A stretch of 57,776 bases of DNA, from contig CAYNVN010000074.1 in assembly GCA_964400655.1 (NCBI GenBank), forward strand, positions 1 through 57,776, given 5' to 3'. This DNA comes from B16-G9 sp964400655 (GTDB lineage Bacteria; Bacteroidota; Bacteroidia; Bacteroidales; F082). This document shows positions 7,837-15,630 of the stretch, piece after piece. The notes under the pieces were generated by a model that worked only from the letters and a program-made list of their open reading frames with translations, searched no databases and was not told where the DNA came from. A program made the translations under genes and the position numbers. Position 1 is the stretch's first letter. Each line of letters opens with the position of its first letter.

Positions 7837-9642
7837 TTAATGAGTTTCAAAAACAGGTTTTCTGTTAACAAAATTGCACGATTGAACAACCGCCTTTTCC
7901 AAATCAAATCCGGCATCAAAGGTTTTATCAGGCTGTATCAAATTTTCATACAGATGCCGGAAGTTTGCCAGACTGGTAAGTATGGGGTTTCCGGCGGTTT
8001 GCCCCAGTCCGCAGCGACTAATCTTAAGCAATCTGCCCCACGAAGCAATGTCTTCGATATCCTGTTTTACCCCATGTCCGTTGAGTATTTTGTTAAGTTT
8101 GTCTTTAAGCACCACCGGCATAATACGGCAGGTTGAGCAGGAGCCGCAGGATTCTTCGATAAAGAAATCCATAAAGTTCAATACCACATCCCGTAAGATG
8201 TCGCGGGAGTTATTGAAAATAATCATTGAACCTCCGGTAGCGAGGTCGGAATAGCTTAAAGTACGGTTAAATCCTTTTTTACCCATAAGCATTCCCGACG
8301 GGCCGCCAACCTGAATGGCCTGTACATCATAAGCACCGGCCATATCCAGAACATCGCTAATGGTGGTGCCCCATTCAACCTCATAAATTCCCGGAAAAAG
8401 ACAGTCACCCGAGATGCTTAATATTTTGGTTCCCGATGAATCGGAAGTTCCCAGACTATCGAACCAGGCGGCACCGTTTTTAATGATCTTAACCACCGAT
8501 GCCAGGGTTTCAACGTTATTAACAATGGTGGGATATCCCAAATAACCTTTTTCAACCGGAAATGGCGGTTTATCGCGGGGTTCGCCGCGCTTGCCTTCCA
8601 TCGATTCAATCAGAGCCGATTCTTCGCCGCAAACATAGGCCCCGGCACCAAGCTGAATACGAATGTCGAAATTAAAATCGCTACGACCGTTAATGTTTTT
8701 TCCCAGATAACCCGCTTTGCGCATATCTTCAAGTATCGAATTAAGGTAGTTAAGCAGGTATTTGTATTCGTGACGCAAATACAAAACACCTATATCGGCA
8801 CCTGTAGCAAATGCACCGATAACCATACCTTCAAATACCAATTCCGGGAATTCGGTTAACAACACACGGTCTTTGAAAGTGCCCGGTTCGCCTTCGTCGG
8901 CATTACAAATCAACACCCTGTGTTTTGCTTTGGTAAGCCGTCCGAATTTCCATTTAAGTCCTGTGGGGAAACCTGCTCCGCCACGTCCCCTGATGTTGGA
9001 GCCTTCCACAATGGTAATAATCTCTTCGGGCGAACGTTTATTTAGCTTATTCTTAATAATTTCAAACGGCTGATAATCTTCCTTAAGGACTGCACCTCTT
9101 TTTCTTATATGATTATTAACCATCGACCGAACAAGCGGGTGAGCATTCTTCCCGTCACCAAATGCCTCATAGGCTGCTTCTTCCAGGCTCCTACCGTTTC
9201 TGAGGTCTGTAATTAATTCCTTAACTCTGTAAGGAGTTAGCTGGGTAAAAGGCATGCCGTTAATAAGTGCTGCAGGTTCCTGGTCGTTCATGCCTATACA
9301 AGATGTGTCACCGAGATAAAACAAACCGTCATCCGATGTGTTACCAAATGATACTTTACATGCCTGTTCTAAAGCTAAAGCAACCTTATCTCTTCCGGCA
9401 ATCTGAGCAGTAATACTGCTGTTCAGGTAAATCTTAAATTTAGCCTCCTGATGCGTAAAAAAGTGGTAGAAACTGGCAGTTTCACAAACCTCCGCCCTGG
9501 ATAATTTAAGCAATCCGGCAAGTGCCGAACAATCATCCTGAGCCAAATACCCCCGCTCTTTCTGAATGTCAAGTAAAATATCCACAAGCCTTGTTTTATC
9601 ACCCTTATACTTACGCGTAATTTTATGAATCAGGTCTTCCAT
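7837..9642 (-). CDS. hoxF: Hydrogenase diaphorase subunit HoxF with fused HoxE-like domain
   Basis: 601-aa NAD(H)- and FMN-binding subunit. Residues 1-~150 are a NuoE/HoxE-like domain, ~190-460 the NuoF-like flavin/NAD domain and ~490-560 the cluster domain. GRGGAGFPTG (219-228) binds FMN; GAGAYVCGEESALIES and the following KRGEPRDKPPFP loop are family signatures; C499, C502, C505 and C544 bind a [4Fe-4S] cluster. In the NuoE-like part three of the four N1a [2Fe-2S] cysteines are missing (LNSSITAQIAG; CIGMND), so that cluster is probably absent. From memory, the HoxF of Cupriavidus/Ralstonia has the same length and the same loss. First gene of the operon, preceded by a -7 promoter element. 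Confidence 0.94.
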   Translation of the reverse strand: MEDLIHKITRKYKGDKTRLVDILLDIQKERGYLAQDDCSALAGLLKLSRAEVCETASFYHFFTHQEAKFKIYLNSSITAQIAGRDKVALALEQACKVSFGNTSDDGLFYLGDTSCIGMNDQEPAALINGMPFTQLTPYRVKELITDLRNGRSLEEAAYEAFGDGKNAHPLVRSMVNNHIRKRGAVLKEDYQPFEIIKNKLNKRSPEEIITIVEGSNIRGRGGAGFPTGLKWKFGRLTKAKHRVLICNADEGEPGTFKDRVLLTEFPELVFEGMVIGAFATGADIGVLYLRHEYKYLLNYLNSILEDMRKAGYLGKNINGRSDFNFDIRIQLGAGAYVCGEESALIESMEGKRGEPRDKPPFPVEKGYLGYPTIVNNVETLASVVKIIKNGAAWFDSLGTSDSSGTKILSISGDCLFPGIYEVEWGTTISDVLDMAGAYDVQAIQVGGPSGMLMGKKGFNRTLSYSDLATGGSMIIFNNSRDILRDVVLNFMDFFIEESCGSCSTCRIMPVVLKDKLNKILNGHGVKQDIEDIASWGRLLKISRCGLGQTAGNPILTSLANFRHLYENLIQPDKTFDAGFDLEKAVVQSCNFVNRKPVFETH

Positions 9643-9702
9643 AATGAATCTGTTTTTATGATGAAGAAAAACCGTTAAATGTATTTGTTAACTATTTCAC
9701 AG

Positions 9703-9710
9703 CAAAGATA
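9703..9710 (-). promoter_or_regulatory. -7 promoter element of the hox operon
   Basis: On the minus strand this reads TATCTTTG, an exact match to TAnnTTTG, about 60 bases upstream of the hoxF ATG. It would give a leader of roughly 50 bases. Confidence 0.5.
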
Positions 9711-9720
9711 TATTATTATA

Positions 9721-9738
9721 CTGTTATCTTTTTAACAG
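9721..9738. promoter_or_regulatory. Inverted repeat in the hox / HypD-like divergent promoter region
   Basis: CTGTTA and TAACAG form a perfect 6-bp inverted repeat with a 6-base spacer, just upstream of the hox -7 element on the minus strand, in the -20 to -45 zone. The position suits an activator or repressor site. The binding protein is unknown. Confidence 0.35.
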
Positions 9739-9830
9739 ATATAAAATTTAGAGACAGTATAAATTAAACTTAATATGGTTGGATTAAAGGCTTTTTATGC
9801 GAAGAACCATTATATAACGTGGGAATAGCA

Positions 9831-9838
9831 TACTTTTG
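9831..9838 (+). promoter_or_regulatory. -7 promoter element of the HypD-like gene
   Basis: TACTTTTG matches TAnnTTTG and ends 24 bases before the ATG at 9863. It overlaps an in-frame TTG at 9836, which argues against that TTG being the start codon. Confidence 0.5.
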
Positions 9839-9862
9839 AGTTCTGTAAAAAAATCATTTGTA

Positions 9863-10756
9863 ATGAATCTTTTGGACGGTTATGTAGATAAGGATGTTGT
9901 AATTCATTTTACAAGAATGATTAATGATGCGGGAGTACAATCGTATCCTGTTGAAATTTGCGGAAATGAGTTGTGGCATATTATTAAAAAATATGAACTG
10001 GATAAACTGGTTGAGGGGTCGGTTTTGTTTATGCGTGAAACCGAATCAATTGCACAGGAAACGGAAACCGGATTTATTGACAGAGTTGTACATTATGCAA
10101 AAAACCAAAAAACAATCGTAACCATTAAAGAATCGCACCTTTCAATACCGGGGCACAAAACAACTCTTAAAGAATTACAGGAACAGGGTACTGAAATCAG
10201 AATGGTAAAAGATATACTTGGTGCCATGGTTGTTGCAAGCAAAAAACGAAGAAATAAGGTTGTATTTCCAATTTCAGGTTTTGAGGATGAGGCTCTGATA
10301 ACGGCAGCCGGACTTGCCAAATCGAAGACAGTGGGTTTCAGGAACTTTTACATCCTTAACCATCATATCAGTTTGGCAGGTATTATTAATTCGCTGGCTG
10401 AAAACAAAACCGAAACGGAGGGGTTTATTGTTCCGCTTAAGGTGGGTATTAATACGGGTATCACTTCGTTTTCGGAGATTCCGTTACTATACAATAAAGG
10501 TGTGGTATTCAGCGGATACCAACCATCCGAAATCATGCAATCGGTATGGATGACGGTTTCGCAACATATTGAAAAAAAACAGGCAGTTGTTTTTCAGCGA
10601 ACAAAAGAGGTGTCGGATGAGGCAATCAACCGTTCGCGATGGATGCTGGAAGAGGTTTTTGAACCCGGACCGTTGCTATCGAAAAAGTACGGAACCATAC
10701 CAAACGGCAGGCTCGTCATTAAAGATAAATACAAAACATTTGATTTGGAAGGGTAG
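9863..10756 (+). CDS. HypD-like protein lacking the catalytic cysteines and Fe-S domain
   Basis: 297-aa protein that aligns along its length with the hydrogenase assembly protein HypD. MNLLDGYV matches the HypD start MRFVDEYR, which also fixes the start at 9863. VEICGNELW matches the MEVCGGHTH segment. KVVFPISGFEDE then NFYILNHHISL match KVVF..GFETT then NFY..QHITL. VVFSGYQPSEIMQ matches VVAGFEPLDLLQ, and SKKYGTIPNGRL matches the late WRGLGxIxxSG segment. Only C33 survives: the GPGCPVC segment has become FMRETES, the GGHTH residues are replaced, and the roughly 70-residue C-terminal cysteine domain is absent. It therefore cannot work as canonical HypD. Divergent from hox, so a regulatory or chaperone role is possible. 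Homology is clear by eye; function is unknown. Confidence 0.75.
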   Translation: MNLLDGYVDKDVVIHFTRMINDAGVQSYPVEICGNELWHIIKKYELDKLVEGSVLFMRETESIAQETETGFIDRVVHYAKNQKTIVTIKESHLSIPGHKTTLKELQEQGTEIRMVKDILGAMVVASKKRRNKVVFPISGFEDEALITAAGLAKSKTVGFRNFYILNHHISLAGIINSLAENKTETEGFIVPLKVGINTGITSFSEIPLLYNKGVVFSGYQPSEIMQSVWMTVSQHIEKKQAVVFQRTKEVSDEAINRSRWMLEEVFEPGPLLSKKYGTIPNGRLVIKDKYKTFDLEG

Positions 10757-11216
10757 CATTCTTCATCCGGAAGAGGCGCAAAGCGAACCTTTTCGGTTGC
10801 TTGTTGCTCGTTGCTTGTTGCTCGTTTGCCCCTCCCGCAAGCCCCAACGTCATCCCGAAGGAGGCGCGACTGAGGCCCAAACGCCAAACACTGAACGCTG
10901 AACGCTCAACTCTAGGCACTTTTGATTTCTGATTGCAAATTTTTGATTTCTGATTTATGATTTGCCTGCCCGAATGTTAAGCAGGCGGGCCTGTCCGTCC
11001 GGCAGGCGGGCCTGACGGCTGTTCAAGGTTCAATGTTTGGAAGTTCAAGGTTTAAATGAACGCCGTAGTTTTGGATTTGTTTATTTTAAAATTGGAATTT
11101 GCCCGCCTGCCGGCAGGGCAGGTTTGGTATTTGATGCTTGAAATTTGGAATTTACTCTAAGTACTCCAAACTCTAGCGCACTTTAGGCACTCCAAACTTT
11201 AAGTACTCCAGGCACT
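10757..11216. repeat. Non-coding repeat island 1
   Basis: 460 bases without a gene. Contents: a 25-base block (gaggcgcaaagcg then aaccttttcggt) at about 10775-10799 that recurs at 25364-25388; a short tandem of heptamers of the form GCTTGTT/GCTCGTT at ~10800-10830; GC-rich inverted repeats built on CAGGCGGGC / GCCCGCCTGCCGGCAGG at ~10970-11030 and ~11100-11125; and several degenerate copies of phrases such as tactccaaactct and aggcactttaaa. Short open frames here follow the repeats and are not credible genes. Confidence 0.7.
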
Positions 11217-12365
11217 TTAAAGTAAGTTATCCAGCATGGTTTGGCAGATAAAGGTTGCGGCGTTGCCGTCGCCGAAAATTTGAGGAAAGGACAAAGTGTT
11301 GTTATTGTTGTTGTAAAACTGAAAGGCTTCAATGATTTTGGATTCACCGGCATTGGCAATTATTCCGCAACCCGCCTCCACAATCTCTTTCCACTCGGTT
11401 TCGCTGCGAAGAATTACTGCCGGTTTTTTAAAGAAGTACGCCTCTTTTTGAACCCCTCCCGAATCGGTCATTACCAGCTTACAGTTGCTTTCCAACACAA
11501 TCATATCCAAAAACGAAACGGGTGGTATCAGCTTTAGCTTATCCGATTTTTTTACGCGGTTGTAAAGGTTACCCGTAAGGTTTGTTTCCATTAATTTGGC
11601 GGTACGCGGATGCAAAGGAAGGATGATGTCGATATGGTTTTCTTCGGAAATGGTAAGCAGTGCGCTGAAAATAGCCGATAATCTTTCGGGTACATCGGTG
11701 TTGCTGTCGCGGTGAATGGTTGTTAAAATAAATGCTTTGTCTTCCAAATTGTTTTCGCGTAAAATATTCTGCCTTTTGTTGGCAAGGGCTTTAAAAAACA
11801 GACTGTTATCATACATTACGTCTCCACAATGGAATATGCCCGGATGATCGGCATGGAACGGGGCTTTGTTTGCAGGGTTAAAACCTTCGTTAACAAGGTT
11901 GTTGAAGCCGGTTTGGGTAGGCGAAAACAGTAACGTGGAGGCATGATCGCACATGATGCGGTTAATCTCTTCGGGCATTGATTTGTTGAATGAGCGTAAT
12001 CCCGCTTCGATATGGGCTATGGGAATATGAATTTTTGCTGCTGCAACAGCTCCCGCCAGCGTGGAATTGGTGTCGCCGTACAAAACAAGATAATCGGGTT
12101 TTTCATCCAACAGTATCTTTTCTATCCCTTCTATCATGCGGGCGGTTTGTATGCCGTGGGAAGAACTGCCGATATTCAGGTTGTATTTGGGTTTGGGAAT
12201 GCCCAGTTCATCAATAAACACCTGCGACATGTTTTGGTCGTAATGCTGACCGGTATGTACAATTATTTCGTTGATGGAGCCGGCAAAATGGTTGCTTATG
12301 GCACGGCTCAGTGCTGCTGCTTTAATGATTTGGGGGCGTGCCCCGATAACGGTTACAATTTTCAA
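11217..12365 (-). CDS. wecB: UDP-N-acetylglucosamine 2-epimerase (non-hydrolysing)
   Basis: 382-aa enzyme converting UDP-GlcNAc to UDP-ManNAc for surface polysaccharide synthesis. Family signatures: N-terminal VIGARPQIIKAA, GDTNSTLAGA, HIEAGLRS, then EEINR, and the nucleotide-binding MTDSGGVQKEA near residue 300. Length is normal. No other polysaccharide genes are adjacent, so it may serve a pathway encoded elsewhere. A good promoter lies just upstream. Confidence 0.93.
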   Translation of the reverse strand: MKIVTVIGARPQIIKAAALSRAISNHFAGSINEIIVHTGQHYDQNMSQVFIDELGIPKPKYNLNIGSSSHGIQTARMIEGIEKILLDEKPDYLVLYGDTNSTLAGAVAAAKIHIPIAHIEAGLRSFNKSMPEEINRIMCDHASTLLFSPTQTGFNNLVNEGFNPANKAPFHADHPGIFHCGDVMYDNSLFFKALANKRQNILRENNLEDKAFILTTIHRDSNTDVPERLSAIFSALLTISEENHIDIILPLHPRTAKLMETNLTGNLYNRVKKSDKLKLIPPVSFLDMIVLESNCKLVMTDSGGVQKEAYFFKKPAVILRSETEWKEIVEAGCGIIANAGESKIIEAFQFYNNNNNTLSFPQIFGDGNAATFICQTMLDNLL

Positions 12366-12383
12366 TTTTTACAATTTTTCGTG

Positions 12384-12413
12384 CAAATGTAATTAAATAG
12401 TATCTGCCTGCAA
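12384..12413 (-). promoter_or_regulatory. Promoter of wecB
   Basis: Reading the minus strand, TTG (12413-12411) and TACATTTG (12391-12384) are separated by 19 bases, a good match to the Bacteroidota -33/-7 arrangement. It lies in the 54-base gap after the OmpA-family gene, so wecB need not depend on read-through. Confidence 0.5.
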
Positions 12414-12419
12414 GGTCTG

Positions 12420-14348
12420 TTATTTTTTTACCACCACTTCCACACGGCGGTTCAGTGCTTTGCCTTCGGGTGTTGTGTTATCGGAAACCGGCCGGGTGTT
12501 TCCATATCCCTGATGGCTTAACCGGTCGGGAGAAATGCCTTTGGATACAAGATAGTTATAAACCGATTCGGCACGGAGTTCCGACAACTTCATGTTATAT
12601 TCATCATTGCCGGTATCGTCGGTATGGCCGGCAATTTCAAGTTTAACTTCCGGATTGAGGTTTAAAAAGGCAATCAGTTTTTTTAATTCGGGATAGGATT
12701 TCGGATTTAAGTTCCAATGGTCGGTGTCAAAATAGAGATTTTTTAACACCACCGAACTGCCTGCATTAACCGGTGTTAACAAGAAATCTTTATTTAATTG
12801 CCGTGTGTATGCCGAATCGCCGGCAGGTGTAAACTTCTCTGAATAGAAAAGATACCCTTTGGCTACAATGTTAAATGCGTAGGTTTGTCCGGGTTTCAGC
12901 ACCATTAAAAAGTAGCCGTCGTCCTGCGTGCTTAGTTTGGTAGAAACATTGGTGCCGGTGATATCGTCGGTAAGCATGATTTTTGCTTTTACGGGTTTGC
13001 GTGAGTATTTATCAAGTACTTTGCCGGCAAAAAACAGTATTTTATCGGGTTTGATGTTTTCGTAAACCGGAATCCGGTAAATATCGAAACCGTTTTTGTC
13101 GCGGTCGGAAGACAACCAGGCATTTTTTCCGTCGAGGCTGTAAATAAGGTTGATTTCAGCATCTTTTGTGTTAACGGGGTAACCTGCATTTTTTGCCTTG
13201 CTCCAGGTACCCGCCTCGTCTCTTCTTGAAACGAACAGGTCTTGTTTTCCAAGTCCCGGCCATCCGTTGGATGAAAAAACGAGGGTTTTGTTATCGGCAT
13301 ATAAAAATGGAGCCATTTCGTTGCCGGGAGTGTTGATGCTGTCGCCCATATTTACCGGCGGGCTCCATTGTCCGTTTTTAAGTTTAACCGACATCCAGAT
13401 ATCGCTGCCGCCTTTTCCGCCCGGTCTTGAAGAGGAGAAGAGCAACATTTTACCGTCGGATGATACATAGGGTTGCGAATCCCATGCCGCACTGTTTACC
13501 GCCCGTCCCAGGTTAACGGGCTTGTTCCATCCGGAGCCGTTGTTTGCCGTCCGGTATAAATCGCATCCGCCGAAGCTGCCGGGCCAACCGCATCCTGTAA
13601 AATAGAGTTCAAGTCCGTCAACCGTCAAACTCATTCCGCCCACATCCAGGCCCGTAAACCACGGGATGTTCCACGGCCGGGGTTTGTTCCATGCGGTATC
13701 GGATTTTACCGAGTAATAAAATTTTTCAATCCATGTTTGCCCTGTTTTTACTTTGCGTGTAAAAATCATTTTGCCGTTTTGCGCATCTACATAGTTTATA
13801 TACTCTTCATCGGGAGTATTTATCAATGTGTCGAGCCTGACAATATGAACATCCACGGGGTGTTCTTTTAAATAAAGTGCCTGACCGGAGACAAACAGTT
13901 GTTTGTATCCGCGTTTTTTCTGTGCCGCAGAAAGGCCGTCGGTTTTCAAAAATACTTTTAAGGCTTCTGTCGATTTGGCATATTCACCCTCGCGGTAATA
14001 GAGGTCTCCGAGAAAATACCATGCCGGAGGAAAAAAGGCCGAATCGATGCTGACTGCTTTTTTGTAGGCTTCAATGGCTTGCCGGTTGTGTTTTAGTTCG
14101 GTTAAAATATCGCCTTTTAGCAGCCAGGCTTCAATAAACCGGCTGTCTTTGTTAACGGCTTTATCAAGGTATGTAAGTGCCTTTTGGTTTTCTCTTTTTT
14201 TAAAAGCGGTTTCCGCTTCGTGATACCACTTGAGGGCTTTTTTATTTTTGGATGAAAGCTGCAAATAATAGCTTTGTGCATCTGTAATGCCGGTAAGCAT
14301 TGCCAAAACAATGGCAGCAACAAATTTTATTGTGTAACGCAGTTTCAT
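12420..14348 (-). CDS. PorE-like TPR / beta-propeller / CRD / OmpA-family protein
   Basis: 642 aa in four parts: signal peptide (1-24), TPRs (~35-150), PD40/WD40-like beta-propeller strands (~190-425, with repeats such as SSDGKMLLFSSSRPGG and DNKTLVFSSNGWPG), a carboxypeptidase-regulatory-like domain (~430-520), and a C-terminal OmpA peptidoglycan-binding domain (~530-642, with IAGHTDDTGND and LSELRAESVYNYL). This is the domain order I know for PorE, a periplasmic anchor of the type IX secretion machine. Bacteroidota carry several such paralogues, so PorE itself is not proven. The window encodes a T9SS cargo at 33598-42642. Confidence 0.85.
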   Translation of the reverse strand: MKLRYTIKFVAAIVLAMLTGITDAQSYYLQLSSKNKKALKWYHEAETAFKKRENQKALTYLDKAVNKDSRFIEAWLLKGDILTELKHNRQAIEAYKKAVSIDSAFFPPAWYFLGDLYYREGEYAKSTEALKVFLKTDGLSAAQKKRGYKQLFVSGQALYLKEHPVDVHIVRLDTLINTPDEEYINYVDAQNGKMIFTRKVKTGQTWIEKFYYSVKSDTAWNKPRPWNIPWFTGLDVGGMSLTVDGLELYFTGCGWPGSFGGCDLYRTANNGSGWNKPVNLGRAVNSAAWDSQPYVSSDGKMLLFSSSRPGGKGGSDIWMSVKLKNGQWSPPVNMGDSINTPGNEMAPFLYADNKTLVFSSNGWPGLGKQDLFVSRRDEAGTWSKAKNAGYPVNTKDAEINLIYSLDGKNAWLSSDRDKNGFDIYRIPVYENIKPDKILFFAGKVLDKYSRKPVKAKIMLTDDITGTNVSTKLSTQDDGYFLMVLKPGQTYAFNIVAKGYLFYSEKFTPAGDSAYTRQLNKDFLLTPVNAGSSVVLKNLYFDTDHWNLNPKSYPELKKLIAFLNLNPEVKLEIAGHTDDTGNDEYNMKLSELRAESVYNYLVSKGISPDRLSHQGYGNTRPVSDNTTPEGKALNRRVEVVVKK

Positions 14349-14379
14349 TTGCAGATTGGGTTTAAGCGGCTTTTAAACA

Positions 14380-15630
14380 TTACACAAAAATTTTCCAATA
14401 GAGATAAACGAGGGTAAAGAGTGTAAAGAAAAAGATACCTGTCCATGCCAGTGCTTTAAGCCAAAAACCGGGTTTTGCATTTTCGGGCATATCGTTTCCC
14501 GTAACCACCCTGTAATTAAGGTAGGCCAGTACGGGAGCGGTAACAAACGAAAGAGTGGTGGCAATATCTACCATTACCCTCATGCTTTTGGCGAAAAAGG
14601 CAATGATAACAAGGGTTCCCAGCAACAATGTTAACAACCATATCCATGTTTTTGACAAAGCCGATTTTTTATTGGGGAGTATATGGCCAAACACCGAAGG
14701 CAATACCCTCGAATAGGCATCGAGTACGGTAATGGTGGTGCTGAACATGGTGGTAAAAGCGGCAACGGAGATGATCCAGAATGCCCAGTGTCCGATGCTT
14801 CGTGCATACATATCGATGAGCTGTCCGGCAAAAACGGTTCCTTTTGGCGAGAGCTGTTCTCCGGTTCCATACAGTACCAGTGCACCCAGCGACAGAAACC
14901 CGATGGCAAGCAGAGCGGTTCCGATATATCCGGTTTTAAATTCAAACAGGGTATCTTTCATGGCCGGGCGAAATCCCAATACCTTATTTTTTTCCACGGT
15001 CCATATTGACGACCATACCGAAACATCGATGGGTGCCGGCATCCATCCCACAAAAGCAATCAGAAAAAACATATCGGCTTTGTTGGACCAGTTAAAATGT
15101 TTTAATGAATCGGGGTCAATTTGTTTATCGATTCCCAAAGCCGAAAAAACCGCCACAATGGTTGAAACGGCCAGCAACACAATAATGAATTTCATCAGTT
15201 TATCAAGAAAGCTGTATTTTCCAACCAGTAAAATCAGAACCGAAACACCCATAATTACCGCACTCAGCATGGTAACGCTTACGGTTACTTTAAAAATGTA
15301 AGCAAACAGCCCTACGGTTACCACGGTTACCGCTGCCTGAATAATAAACATTGAAGCAATGGTGAGCAGCGCAAAGAGGTTTACCGCCCATTTGCCCACG
15401 GCGGCATAACCGTCCACAAGGTTTTTGTTGGTTGCCACGGCATACCGGGTACCAAAATCAAAAAAGGGATATTTAAGCAGGTTTGCCAGGATTAATATCC
15501 ATAGCAAATCAAAATTAAACATGGCTCCCGCCCGGGTTGATTGTACAAGGTGAGAAACTCCTACTGCGGCTCCGGCATACAACAATCCGGGGCCCAGCAC
15601 TTTCCAGAAATTTGTTTTGTTATTTTCCAT
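14380..15630 (-). CDS. Nramp-like integral membrane transporter, non-canonical metal site
   Basis: 416-aa polytopic protein with about 11 membrane segments and Nramp-superfamily character (GPGLLYAGAAVG in TM1, GWMPAPIDVSVW in TM6). In true Nramp metal transporters TM1 carries DPGN and TM6 a Met-Pro-His; here the DPGN position reads GVSH while TM6 keeps MP but lacks the His. Canonical Mn2+/Fe2+ coordination is therefore unlikely. Possible cargoes are Mg2+, another ion or a small organic solute; the sequence does not decide. Its start overlaps the end of the upstream giant gene by 11 bases, so the two are translationally linked. Confidence 0.75.
   Translation of the reverse strand: MENNKTNFWKVLGPGLLYAGAAVGVSHLVQSTRAGAMFNFDLLWILILANLLKYPFFDFGTRYAVATNKNLVDGYAAVGKWAVNLFALLTIASMFIIQAAVTVVTVGLFAYIFKVTVSVTMLSAVIMGVSVLILLVGKYSFLDKLMKFIIVLLAVSTIVAVFSALGIDKQIDPDSLKHFNWSNKADMFFLIAFVGWMPAPIDVSVWSSIWTVEKNKVLGFRPAMKDTLFEFKTGYIGTALLAIGFLSLGALVLYGTGEQLSPKGTVFAGQLIDMYARSIGHWAFWIISVAAFTTMFSTTITVLDAYSRVLPSVFGHILPNKKSALSKTWIWLLTLLLGTLVIIAFFAKSMRVMVDIATTLSFVTAPVLAYLNYRVVTGNDMPENAKPGFWLKALAWTGIFFFTLFTLVYLYWKIFV

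Noticed and set aside
7837..9642. Missing N1a cysteines in the NuoE-like domain and HoxE-HoxF fusion as a novelty
   Set aside because: From memory, the HoxF of Cupriavidus/Ralstonia is the same length, has the same fusion and has also lost these cysteines, so this is the norm of the subfamily.
9836..9862. TTG start for the HypD-like protein
   Set aside because: The TTG is part of the -7 element, and the ATG at 9863 aligns with the HypD N terminus.
10594..10919. Minus- and plus-strand open frames of 66-110 codons running through repeat island 1
   Set aside because: They overlap the HypD-like gene and the repeats, have no family features, and their composition follows the repeat text.
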